Of a stretch of DNA of 64,000 nucleotides, positions 22,386-33,098 are shown piece by piece. Origin of the DNA: Botryosphaeria dothidea. Taxonomy: Eukaryota > Ascomycota > Dothideomycetes > Botryosphaeriales > Botryosphaeriaceae. The stretch covers positions 4,464,001-4,528,000 of the forward strand of contig WWBZ02000016.1 of assembly GCA_011503125.2 (NCBI GenBank), written 5' to 3'. Under the pieces are notes generated by a model. It saw nothing but the letters and a program-made list of their open reading frames with translations, was not told the DNA's origin and did not search any database. Position 1 is the stretch's first letter. Each line of letters begins with the position of its first letter. The position numbers and the translations under genes were made by a program.

Positions 22386-22837
22386 ATGTCTACCGGAAGC
22401 TGCTTCTGTGGTAACATCAAAATCTCGACCTCCGGCGAGCCCGCCTTGAAAGTATGTCATATTTTGCTCTCAATGCTGCCGAAATGTCACTAACATTTCC
22501 TCAGGCCACGTGCCACTGTCTCGACTGCCGCAAGATTAGCGGCAGCACCTACAGCACCAACCTCGTGGTTCCGGAGGACGGCTTCAAGCTCGTGCAAGGC
22601 ACCCCCAAATCCATCAGCAAGACTGGCGACAGTGGCAACACCATCACCAGCTACTTTTGCGGCGACTGCGGAACGACCCTCTACCGTGATGGAGGGCTGT
22701 TCCCCGGCAAAAAGATCGTCAAGGCTGGCGTCTTGGACGACCTGGACGCCCTCAACAAGGCCAAGCCGACGACCGAGTTGTATGTGAAGCATCGCGTGGA
22801 CTGGGTGCCGGAGACTCCAGGAGCTCAGCAGAGTTAG
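22386..22837 (+). CDS. GFA/CENP-V family zinc-binding protein
   Basis: Two exons, 22386-22451 and 22505-22837, encode 132 residues. The zinc-ligand pattern of the glutathione-dependent formaldehyde-activating enzyme / centromere protein V family is complete: Cys6 and Cys8 (CFCGNI), Cys25, Cys27 and Cys30 (CHCLDC), and the later CGDCGTTL pair. The family binds two zinc ions in a Mss4-like fold. A few members act on S-hydroxymethylglutathione, but most fungal paralogues have no proven reaction, so glutathione-adduct chemistry is only inferred. It is probably cytosolic, with no signal peptide. Start choice is supported by the short 5' exon carrying the first cysteine pair. Confidence 0.9.
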
Positions 22838-23083
22838 GTGATGAATTTGTTTGTTTGAGTGCTTGTCTTGGTCATGGCGCAGAGGGGGTCAAAAGTGTTG
22901 AAGTGGGTTCCAGGAGTTAGCAGCGTAGTCAGATTGAGCCTACGACGATTTTTCCTCCCAACTCTTCTAGTGCCTCCAATTTCCTCTTGAGGTAGTGATC
23001 ATGTGTGAGACCGCATACAAACATGCGTGTGGATGATGGATAAGAGCGGAGGCTCCAGGCCAAGAAATGTAACGAGCAGCGAT

Positions 23084-23440
23084 TTAATCAATGTTCGCAG
23101 CTTCCGGAGGCATGCCAACAGCATCTTTCAAGACCTACGATCGATCAGTACAAGGCATTTGAACCCATGGCAAAAAGATCTTACCTCATTCAGCCTACGT
23201 TTCAGCTCGGGGAGCTTCTCGGCTTTGATGACCAGCGTCTCATCATCGAGATCCTCAATGATGAAGTCGTTGTATTCAGAATCAATCTTTACGATGATAG
23301 TTTTGATGGATTCGTCACACTGGACAAGGATACCTTCAAGCCTAGGCATGAGCACGGGACCACAAAGGAGTGACGCGTCGGGGACAGGTCAGCCCCGCAA
23401 CACAAGGGTTATCCTGCTCACCTCTCAAAGCTCTAGGCAT
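23084..23440 (-). CDS. TFB5: TFIIH subunit TFB5 (TTDA / GTF2H5 orthologue)
   Basis: A small three-exon gene: 23440-23422, 23333-23185 and 23134-23084, giving 72 residues, the usual TFB5 length. Exon 1 encodes MPRALR plus one base. Joining at GAAG|GT restores the family sequence MPRALRGILVQCDESIK, followed by TIIVKIDSEYNDFIIEDLDDETLV and the helix LPELKRRLNEVLKDAVG. The second intron (50 nt) starts GTAAGATC and ends GTAG. TFB5 stabilises the TFIIH core by binding p52/TFB2 and is needed for nucleotide excision repair and transcription initiation. The longest unspliced frame includes neither the true start nor the true end. Confidence 0.9.
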
Positions 23441-24411
23441 GGTGGATGAGTAGCGCCGGCCAAAGGACGAATGCGCTTCGGTGTCGACGGACAGTAGGCG
23501 CCAACGACACAAGGCTGAAGGGCGGCGAAGCTTTCGGGTCGGTCCCCGCGGGCTACGAAGGGGCCAATATCGGAGAGGGCGCGGAGCCGGAAGAGAAAAG
23601 TGTGGGTACCTGACGGCAGCCGCACGCGGAAGCAGCAGCGAAGGCAGGGCAAGGGAAGGCGACGTCTCACGCGACGGCTTTGAGCCCGGTGAGTGGCGCG
23701 CGCACAGCCAGCGTTGCAGGACGACCAACTATATTCCAGACGCGGGTCGGGACGCTGGCTGTGGAACAGGCGATGCTGGTGTTTCAATGGGTCAAAGAGC
23801 CACGGAGTACTTTGTAGATGGATGCAGCAGTTGATGTTGCCGCAGAGTCAGCGGCGGTGATCTCACAGAAAGCCAAGGGCAGGCACCGTTGGCCCGGCCT
23901 GAGCCTGAGGCCCACGCCATTGCGCACCTCAGCCACGGCATTTGCGTCAAACGACGACGCACGGCCAACGCTGCTGCTCTCAGCGCAATCTCTCCACATC
24001 CCAGCCAGCAAGCCTGCAAAACGACGATCCAAATCGCCCAGCCGCGTCAGTCGTCGCTTCCATGCAAATAAAATCTACGCCCTCGCGCCCTGCGGGCAAG
24101 GTGCAATCCTCAAGGCACTCTCCAAAAAAGGCTTCTGATGTGAGGCCTGCGGCGCATCTCTGAACCAACAGCCACCATAAGCATCCAACTCGGGAACTCA
24201 GACACACCCCAGGACTTTCCTTGCCTTCCGCAGCGATCCGCCCTCTATTCCGGGTCGCCTTGTCTCAACTTTATCATCGAGCGCTACTCAGTCGCCCTCC
24301 CTCGCTCTCCTAAACCGCCCACGTTTCCGCAACAAACTCTCCACGCCCTCCCACTCGTCCCAATTCCCGACCCAATTGAAACCTCGGCAGCGCCACATCT
24401 GCGATGCCACC
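23441..24411. promoter_or_regulatory. divergent promoter region between TFB5 and the PY-motif membrane protein gene
   Basis: Roughly 970 bp of GC-rich sequence. ORFs on both strands overlap heavily and have no family resemblance. The last 200 bp before 24412 are C/T-rich, like a fungal 5' UTR. Confidence 0.4.
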
Positions 24412-25167
24412 ATGAGCTCTCGTGCCCCACCTCAGCACAGCTGCTTCCGCGGCATACGACACCACCAACTGTCCCCATCCTGCAGCCCTCTCCTCTACCT
24501 CTGGCTGCTCTCCCCCGCCGCCGCCCTTCCACAGACATTCGGCAGCGGACAGCAAAGCAGCGACGATGACAACGACAACAACGACGGCAGCAGCCTCGAC
24601 CGCGACGGCATGCTCAACCTATACTTCCTGTTCATCGCCATCGCCGTGATCCTGCTGCTCATCGCCCTCTTCCTGATCCACCGCCGCAAGAAGCGCAGAA
24701 AGGCCATGATGCGCACCTTCGGCCAGAGCGCCCTCGCCCAGGACATCAGCAACGGCGGCCCTCCTCACAACCAGCGCTCCCAGTGGTACCGCTGGGGCAA
24801 CAACAGCAACAACCAATACGCCTACGCCCGCACCGAAGGCCTCAACGAGCGCGGCGAAGCGCCGCCGCCATACGGCCAACCGCCAGGCGGCCCGCCGCAG
24901 CCCTACGCTCCACCTCCCCACGGCCACTTCGCGCCGCCCGGAGGCCCGCCGCCGCCGCACCAGGCGTGGCATGCGGGAGGCGACCCGGCGGTTGGTGGGG
25001 GGCTGGCGATACCGATGCGCACGCTCTCGCGCGACACGCAGGGCAACAAGCCACCCGAGTACGGCGACACGCTCACGCCGGGCGACAATCCGATCAGCGC
25101 GAGCAGCTCGACGGGGAACCTGATACGGCACGACGGGCAGCAGAACGGAGGCGTGATGAGACCGTAA
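24412..25167 (+). CDS. single-pass membrane protein with PY motifs (RCR-like, function unknown)
   Basis: Single exon, 251 residues from ATG 24412; an upstream in-frame TTG at 24376 is not a likely start. The N-terminus has a hydrophobic leader (LLYLWLLSPAAALP) resembling a signal peptide, then an acidic Asp/Asn stretch, a strong transmembrane helix (LYFLFIAIAVILLLIALFLI), a basic stop-transfer (HRRKKRRK) and a long Pro/Gly-rich cytosolic tail. The tail carries PPPYG and PPEYG, PY motifs of the type bound by WW domains of Rsp5/Nedd4 ubiquitin ligases. Topology and PY motifs resemble RCR1/RCR2 and related adaptors that direct membrane cargo to the vacuole. The family assignment is an inference from layout, not from sequence identity. 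Confidence 0.7.
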   Translation: MSSRAPPQHSCFRGIRHHQLSPSCSPLLYLWLLSPAAALPQTFGSGQQSSDDDNDNNDGSSLDRDGMLNLYFLFIAIAVILLLIALFLIHRRKKRRKAMMRTFGQSALAQDISNGGPPHNQRSQWYRWGNNSNNQYAYARTEGLNERGEAPPPYGQPPGGPPQPYAPPPHGHFAPPGGPPPPHQAWHAGGDPAVGGGLAIPMRTLSRDTQGNKPPEYGDTLTPGDNPISASSSTGNLIRHDGQQNGGVMRP

Positions 25168-27500
25168 AAGCGGGTGGGGGTTGCGTCGGCATTGTCTCGC
25201 AGTTTGATGATGTTGTGGGAAGGACGCAGACTACGTACGTTGGTCGCTTCAGAAAGATGCTGCGCACGGTATACATCTGGATAGCGGAGCGCTTGGGCCT
25301 ACACAAATGATGGATCCCGGGATCGCGGACACGTATTTGCGATACACGCATCAGCCTCAGGGTTTCTGGTCGATTGTTCCGGCTCTGTGGTCTTAAGAGT
25401 CGGATACCTTGACTTGATACGGCATTACATCATGGTCAAGTGTCATGCCGACGACAGTAGAATCATTCGATGTCTCCCTACCAAACGACATCTGCACGTG
25501 TGCATCCTCCAAGGGACTTTTCCCACATTTGACTTTCCTGCTTTGCATTTCGATTTCTTTCTTTTCATACCTGCGGGCGTTGCTAGAGACGGAAGACACA
25601 TGCACAACAGCAACAACAAGCAACACTCAGTCCAAACGTGGAAGGACTTAATGAATTCATCGGTTATGGGTGGGAGCAATTGATCAGCCGGTTTCATGGT
25701 TCTACAACGCGGGTAAAGAAAACCTGCAGGATAGATGGCGTTTAGTACCTGGGTACATTGGAAGGCGATACCACTTCTTAAGGGATTGTAATTGGCTTCT
25801 TGGATAGAAATGTATAAAGTCTTTTTTTCACTCGACGGAAAAGCGAAAAAAAAAAAAAGAACAGACTACGTTGCAAGAATAATGGTGAAAGCTGATTTGC
25901 AGGCTGCCTTACACATCAATCCTTGCTTATCGCGACATACCTACGCCGCAATAAACATCGAGAAGTGCTAATGTACCTAGCCGCGGAGATGCCCAGAAAA
26001 GGCCGGCAATTCCCAAAAACCTCCCCCACGAGCGAAAGCACCTACGGGAAATTTTCGACACTTCTTTCCGTTTTATGAAGACCGAAACAAGGTGGCGTCC
26101 GCGTTCCTTTTCGTTCTTCCTCGGTCCTCGGAGGTACAGATGCAACGAATCTCTTTGCTGATTCATCCACTTTCTCACTACTCTTGCCGTGCGCAAAAGG
26201 GAAAAAAGAAAAGTATAAACACTTAGTTTGAGATCATTCGTCAAGCGGCAGAGTACATGGGGACGTCGCTCCGCTAATGCTATAGGTGGCGGGCAAATTT
26301 CCTTCTTCGCGCACGGTAGAACTAACTACTTCATCGTCTGATGAAAGTATTGCAACGGCGAACCAAAGTTCTATCACTCACAAGACTTCAAAAAACTCAT
26401 CCAGATATGTGTATGATTTGTGTCTTCCCTCTTTTATTGGCGTATACATTCAGGAGTAAATTTTCAATTTTTAGTGCAGTTACACTACGCTGTTGCCGCA
26501 CTTCTACAACCAGCATGTGAACCACAAAAAAAGCCACAGGTGAAAGAGCAAAAAGCAAAGACAAGCTTAAATCTCCTTCCCACCAACCAGGCACCAACCA
26601 GGCATCCGCCAGGCGCAAGATAAAGAAGAAGAATAAAAAGACACAAGTCCAGACCCCGCGCATCAGATAACCTCCACGCCAATCTCCGCATCCGTCCATA
26701 AGTAAGATAAGCACAAACGTCCCATCCGTCCGTCGTCTCGCTTTTTCCCCAGTTTACCTCCAACGGACGTGCCCGGCTACACCCGCGTCCGAAATGCACA
26801 TCATCGGTCTATCAACCCGACACCCCCGCATTTTCACCCACATGACGCTATACGTGACGAAGTGGCGAAAATCGTCCCACACCGAAGGGTCGCGCCGGCC
26901 GCTCTGGCCAGAAAGACCAAAAACAACATCATAGGTACGTAGGGTACGTGCCGTTGACGTTTGCCGACGTATGTTGATCCCGGTGATCACACGAGAGAAG
27001 AGCCTGGGCTAGGGGAAGATGGCGGTTGTAGCGTGGGGAACAAAACGGCTGTGACGTAACAAGTGCCGTGACCACCTCCGATGGAGCTCCTAAGCTCCGA
27101 TTGGCAAATGCTGGTCAAAACATCCAAACGCCTTCTCTCATGTATCCACCACCAGAGCAATAAGTAGACGAGGGCAAAAAGAGTCACGAAACATGAGACA
27201 AGATGTTGAACGTGTGTTGAAATCTTCATTTCTCGCAGTCGGAATACGAGTCAAAGGGTAATCGTACGTAAAGGGGGAATCGTGTGGTGAAGCTTATTTG
27301 CAAAGCGTATAAGCAAGCATTATGAGAGTGAAGTGTCTTCGGGGGTTCGATGGAGGCCATAGACACGACCACTACATCTAGGGTGTATTTTTTTCTTCCA
27401 CATGTCCGGTTTCATTGCCGGACCAAGTCTGTCTCCCTCAAATATTCAAAAAAGAAAACCAGTCCCAAACCATCTACAAACGCCGTACCCCGAAGGGCAT
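25168..27500. other. 2.3-kb intergenic stretch between convergent genes, no gene seen
   Basis: It lies between the 3' ends of the membrane protein gene and glutamine synthetase, and is less GC-rich than the flanking genes. Scattered ORFs under about 105 codons appear on both strands (for example minus 26244-25927) without family features. It includes an A-run near 25848-25858. The 3' UTRs account for part of it. I see no RNA gene or mobile element. Confidence 0.4.
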
Positions 27501-29098
27501 TTAAGCCGACTTAGCCTCAAGCTCAGCAGTCTCCTGAGCCTTCTTGGACACGTCGGCACCCTCAACCTTGCCGCAGAGGGTCTCGACCATGATACCAGTG
27601 ACCTGGTAGGGGTCGGCATTCGAGGCGGGACGGCGGTCCTCGAAGTAACCCTTGCCCTCGGCAGCAACCGAGCGAGGGACGCGGACCGAAGAACCGCGGT
27701 TGGCAACACCCCAGGTGAACTTATCGAACGACGAGGTCTCATGCTTGCCGGTCATACGGAGTTGGTTGTCCTCACCGTAGACGGTCATGTGCTCCTTTTG
27801 CCTGAGAGCGAGCTTCTCCATCGCGGCCTCGATGTGCTTCATGCCACCCTCAGCACGGATCTCGGTGGTAGAGACGTTGGTGTGGAGACCGGCACCGTTC
27901 CAGTCACCGGGAATAGGCTTGGGGTTGAAAGTGACCCTGGCGCCGAATTCCTCAGCAACACGGTGGAGGATAAACCTAGACATCCAAAGCTCGTCGCCCA
28001 CTGGTCGTTCTGTTAGTGATAGCAAGAAGAAATGGTGGTGGGATTTTGCGTACTGTTAATGCCGGTGCAAGGACCAACCTGGTACTCCCACTGAGCCGGC
28101 ATGACCTCGGCGTTGGTGCCGGAGATGTTGATGCCAGCGTACAAGCAGGCCTTGTAGTGAGCCTCGACGATGTCGCGGCAGAAGACCTTGCCGGTGCCGA
28201 CACCGCAGTAGTAAGGACCCTGGGGACCGGGGAAGCCGCCCTTGGGCCAGCCATAGGGCCAGCCGTTGATGTCGAGCAGGGTGTACTCCTGCTCGAGACC
28301 GAACCAGAATTCGTGCTTCTTGTGGGCCTCAATCACGATGGCAGCATCGTGGCGGTAGTTGTAGGGGTTCGGCTTGCCGTCAGCGCCCCAAGTCTCACAC
28401 ATGACGAGAACGTTGTCGCCGAGACGGAAGGGGTCGGGGTAGAAGGCAACAGGGCGGAGGTAGACATCAGAGTTGTCACCGGGAGCCTGGCCAGTTGACG
28501 AGCCGTCGAAATTCCATTCAGGAAGATCGTCGACCTTCTCGGGCTTCGACTTGAGAGTCTGCGGACGGAAGGATGATCAGCGCCAAATCCCGGAACGCGG
28601 CGTGCGCGACAAGATCGAGGTGGGTGGGGTGTTGGCGCACGATCCCGCCCGATCCTCGCGACTCCAATGAGGCGCGGGTCAGCGGGAAAGTGGCGCCGCC
28701 TTCTTATCGCGCAGCGGCGCAGCGATAAGCAGGAAGCGCAACCAGCTAGCTGCAAACCGCCAGCGGCCGAGCGCTGCGTCACACGACAGTGACAGCAGTT
28801 TGCGCAGCTGGTGGGGTGCGGGCGATGGCAGAATCGGACATTTGACTCACCCTGCACTTGGAGCGGACGCCGTTGGAGCCGTCAATCCAGACGTACTCGG
28901 CAATGACGGAGCCCTTCTGGGGCAACCTGAGGTACTTCTCAAGCTGTGCTGCATGTCAGCGGAGGGCACGACCACAACGCGCGGGGAGCTGCGGAGGCTT
29001 ACGTTGGCGGTGTTGGAGACGATACTTGACTCGGCCTGCAGGCTTCAGTTAGGATCAGACAGTCCTTTGCAAACAAAGCGCTGCTGCAAACGCACCAT
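27501..29098 (-). CDS. glnA: glutamine synthetase (type II, eukaryotic)
   Basis: Five exons: 29098-29096 (the ATG alone), 29035-29003, 28943-28851, 28558-28054 and 28000-27501, encoding 377 residues. All introns have GT-AG ends; the first has GTGCGT and a CTAAC branch site. Family motifs are intact: [57 protein letters not shown] and [17 protein letters not shown], then the latch region [10 protein letters not shown]. The enzyme makes glutamine from glutamate, ammonium and ATP and is central to nitrogen assimilation; fungal forms are cytosolic octamers or decamers. The third intron (292 nt) contains an inverted pair of GATAAG sites (28703-28710 and 28722-28729), the kind bound by AreA/NIT2 nitrogen regulators. 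Activity there is untested. Confidence 0.96.
28703..28729. promoter_or_regulatory. inverted GATAAG pair inside glnA intron 3
   Basis: CTTATCGC and its exact reverse complement GCGATAAG are separated by 11 bp. Each contains a GATAAG core, the binding site of GATA factors AreA/NIT2 that control nitrogen genes. As RNA it could also form an 8-bp stem. Position within the glutamine synthetase gene makes a regulatory role plausible but unproven. Confidence 0.35.
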
Positions 29099-32000
29099 GA
29101 TGACTGGTATGTGCGGGGCGGGCTCAACGGGCAAGCTGCGGGAGATAGGCGGGAATTGTGGGTGTTGGAGACGGCGTAAGGGCCTGTCTTCACGGTGACT
29201 GGAGGAGAAGAGGGGGGAAAGGGTTGTGATGGTGAGAGCGTGGTGAGGGCGGCGGTGCGGATGTTTAAAAGGCAAGCGCAGAGCGGCGTCAGGGTTTCCT
29301 GCCCTGACGCCGCGTTGCGCCCACACGGGCACCGCCCACGGCGCGCATCCCAAAGGCTCCACGCAACAGCACAATCCCAGCCCAGGCCTTGACCACCGAT
29401 CCAGTCCACTCGAGCCATCGCCGGCCAGGCACGGCCCCCAGCCAATCACTATTTTGTCTTTGACGACGATATCGCGTGCGCACCCTCCGCTATCTCTTCC
29501 CGCCCTACGGCTGCCCACTGCCGACGGCCACTGCCCCGCTGCCATGACTACGCGCTACCGGGCAACGCCTTTGTCCTCATCCCCAGAGTGCGCGCGCTGG
29601 TGCTGACCGCTGACCGCTGTGTCGCGGGCGCTGCAAGGATGGCTCGTTTGCGGCAGGGTTGGACGAGGAATCCGCCGCTGTGGATTTGCGGGCTGGGGAC
29701 CTGCAGCAATACCAAGCCGGACGGCGACTTATCTGCGGCCGTGCTCGCCTGGAGCCCATCATCTCAGGAGCGCATCTCGCGCGCCGCGTCGTGTCGTGCC
29801 ATCGAGATAGGCGCTCCTGCCCGGAACAGCTCCCCAACCGGCGGCCCAATGCCTGTGCCGCATCCACTGCGGCCGCATCCGCCGGCTGAGCTCTGAGGAT
29901 AGCGCAGCAGAAGACGGGCATTCGTTCCCGCCGCCCCCAGCGCCCGCGGCGGGTTGACGGTTGACGATGCGGCTTTTTACAGAGTTCGCGACGTACCCCG
30001 CAGAAGATTGGCTCGTCACAGCCAAGCGACAAGGATGTTCTGTGGGCATGCACAGGGCCGCTGCCGCCGCCGGGCTCAACGCGCATTTTTTGCTTTTCCA
30101 TGCGCATGCTCGACCCCACGCCCTCTGCCACTGTGAGGAACGCCGCCGCGGCGTGGCAGCAGCTCTGTGTCGCGCTCGCTCGCGGGATGGCCGGGCAGCC
30201 CTCGTCGGTACAGTCTGCGCCACCACTTCGCCCGCGGTATACGACCACGGCTCTCTCCCGCCACAAAGCAAGACAAAGCACGCACCGATGTCAACCGGTC
30301 GCCGTCGCCGCAGCAGCAGCAGCACGAGCCCCCCGCTGCCTCATCGGCGCAGCGACTTCGGCAAGCACACGCCCGAACACGCACCCGCAGGTGGCTGGCT
30401 GGCGGCCAAGCTCAGGGTCTGTCGCCTTATCGCGCCCCCTTATTGGTCTGTCCGCCGGCGATGACAAAGAAAACCTCTGGCCGGCCGGCTAAACGCGGTT
30501 CGGGAAGATCGGCGCTGATTCACTGTCTCCCGAATCCACTCTCTGTGCGTCCGTCGGGCGTTCTGGTTGCCAGATTCGAACGACGCTCTCTATTCTTGTG
30601 CTCAACCACGGCGCATGGTCCGCCGCCAGAGCCGCCAAAGCGCTCGGCGTCGTCTGACGAACGTTGCTGTTACACATCGCCGCCCTTTGCTGCATCGTGA
30701 ATAGGGGCCGCGTGGTCAACAGTACAAGCTAAGAATAGGCCTCTTACGTTTAACCCGCCCTTTAACGCTTGACCGGCCGAGGCCTGCCCTCCTTTTTTCC
30801 GAGGCCTCGCCGTTCACGGCATCGGGCGTGGCTAAGATCAACGGGCTCTTCCATTGTTCTTACGAGTGCTTTTCATGGGTGTTCCAGCAGTTGCACGGCT
30901 CTTTCGGAGCGTGTTTCCATGGGGTACGGGTGACGTTCCAGAAGCTTTTGGGGCGGGAGAGGCACAGACGCGAAAACCGCCCGGAGCTGTCCGCCTCTCC
31001 ACATCCGCTCCAGCCACGAGGCCTCCCGTAAACACCCGCTCCATCTGCACTCCGGATTTTCGTCTGGCAGAGCGGATTAGGGAAAGCACATCAGCCTCAA
31101 CGCTCTGGGCAATTGCTCTGCTCCGCTCCCGTCTCGCTAAGCCCCTGCAACACGCTCGGGGACGCTGTGTGGAGTAGAATTGCGCGATGTCGCCGTTCCC
31201 GCTCTGCAGCTGCTCAGGGGTGTTGCTGCGCAGAACTGTCCTTTGCCCACCACAAAAATAACTTCTCGCCAATTTCTAGAACAAGGCGATACCCCCCGGT
31301 CGCACGGCCCTGTTTCTGCTCAGGGAGCAATAACAATGAACTTGGACGTCAACGAGAGCCCAACCTTCGCCAGCTCATCGCTTCGGGCTCCCAATATTCG
31401 GCCCCTTCATTAATTCACGCACCTCTGATGCCATTCTCCTCCTTGTCTCGAGGTCGGTCCATTGAGAGGCGTTCCTGAGGAGCCGCTCTCCCGAGCGGTC
31501 CGCTGCCGGAAGAGGTGGATCCCATCATGGATGCTGTCGGTTCCAAGCCCCAGCCTTCTTTGAGTTCTGGGCTGGGCAGGGTCAAGCCTGGCACGTCGGC
31601 CGAATGATAAGCTTTCCGCCCTTTTTGGAGACCTGCCCCTGTTGTACCCCGAGTCACCGCAGCGGATAGCAGCGGCATCGCTTGCACACGACCTCAAGAT
31701 CTGTCTGGGATGAGGTTCAATCTCATTCATATTATTCTACTGATTACTTGCCGTAACCCCGTCCGACCTCTTCCTACATTTCAATATCGGCCTGAACATC
31801 AGAGGTTCACCGACTTCAGTGGAGCCATCCGAATTCGGAGCTCAGGTGGGGGCTTGGGTCTACCCCTCTTCCCGCATATATACCAGTCCAACCCATGGTC
31901 CTGGGTCATTTTCCTGTCCAGTCGACCGCTATTTACTAGTGGTCTGGCAGTTTTCTAGAGGTTTACCTCTTTTGGAGCACCACATGCGTTGACTCGCTTA

Positions 32001-32348
32001 TTAAACCTATCGTGGTAAGTCTGAGCTTATCTACACTTCACTGTCGGGGCCATCATGCATGTCCCACATCTATCAAGCGGTGTCACGTTCAGGAAAAAGG
32101 AAGCATAAGAGATATACTCTATTATTGGTGAAGTTACACAAAATCAAATCCTCAACGTCAGCCATGCCACTCACCAGAAAAAAGTGAAAGAAAATGCCGG
32201 TATGCAACGCTATGCAATGCTATGCAGGGAGAACAGATATGCAACGTCACCTCATGCATTGATCACCATGAACGCCACCATCGTATCGAACACCATCAAC
32301 ATGGAGTCGGGGACCCAAAACGCAAATGGCCTCCAGGAAAAAGAGAAA
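29099..32348. other. 3.2-kb gene-poor stretch upstream of glnA
   Basis: From 29.1 to about 30.7 kb the sequence is GC-rich and open in many frames at once on both strands, so the 60-230-codon ORFs there look like composition artefacts. The proximal part should hold the glnA promoter. From about 31.7 to 32.3 kb it is less GC-rich. A short direct repeat of ATGCAA(C/T)GCTATGCA type occurs near 32200-32225. I see no tRNA or rRNA. Confidence 0.4.
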
Positions 32349-32636
32349 TTAGCATGGAATCCATCCAGGGTCGAGCGAATAATCAGAATACTTACCCCAG
32401 TGAACCTCCACTACTCTTCCAACCGGCCCTTCATTCTCATTTTCCCCCTCATCATCATCATCCTCCTCCGCAAGCGCCGGCCTCTCCTCAACCACCTCCC
32501 TCACAGCCCCGCCCTCCCCAAAATCCGTCACCGACGACGACCTCTTCCTAATTCTTCTCGACACCGACCTCGACCGCGCCCTCTTCAACTCTCGCCACGC
32601 CCCGTCGCTCAACCCCGCAAACGGGCGCCACAGCCC

Positions 32637-32669
<33 letters not shown>

Positions 32670-33098
32670 CGTGGACCTCGTGACGGAGCCTTTCGTCGCC
32701 GTGTCTGCGTCCGCGCCACCACCACCACCACCAACCGGTCCCCCTTCAACCATCGGCTCCTCTTGCTCCTGGCAAGCAGAACTCGCCTCGGCGTCATCCC
32801 GCCGCCGCGCGCACTCTCCGCACTCACGCTCCACCGTCACGGCGCCCAGGTGGTCCGGGTAGTCACACGGCGTGGTGGCGGGTGTGTCGGAGACGAAGGC
32901 CGAGGAGGTGGTGGTGAGGGTGGGGCGGAGGAGGCGCGAGCTCGGCGCGTAGGCAGTTGGTGCGTCGGCGATCGGCGGGGACGGCGGGGCAAGGTAGACG
33001 CAGACGCGGCGGGCGCGCACGCAAGGCTCGCCGATGAAGCGCGGGCGCGGCGACCAGTGCGCGCAGGGGCGGTGGAATACCCATTCCAGCTGGCACAT
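32349..33098 (-). CDS. hypothetical cysteine-containing fungal protein with poly-Ser tract (3' end uncertain)
   Basis: Read from ATG 33098 (MCQLEWVFHRPCAHW). The N-terminal 30 residues contain Cys2, Cys12 and Cys26 with aromatic residues (HRPCAHWSPRPRFIGEPC), resembling small fungal proteins with a putative metal-binding N-terminus, though I cannot name the family. A second Cys cluster (ERECGECARR) lies in the middle, followed by a run of ten Ser encoded by an (ACG)n-like trinucleotide repeat on the plus strand (about 32639-32668), then a basic Arg/Ser-rich segment and an acidic Glu/Asp stretch. After VEVHWG a strong donor GTAAGTATTC starts at 32395, so the real protein probably continues in a further exon and the stop at 32349 may be intronic. 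The frame upstream of 33098 is open but lacks an ATG. Confidence 0.55.

Noticed and set aside
30570..30600. Possible tRNA T-arm (TTCGAAT on the minus strand)
   Set aside because: The flanking bases do not pair as a T-stem, and no acceptor stem or anticodon arm can be folded around it.
29577..30700. Several ORFs of 100-230 codons on both strands
   Set aside because: They overlap in four or more frames, as expected of GC-rich noncoding DNA, and none has a family feature.
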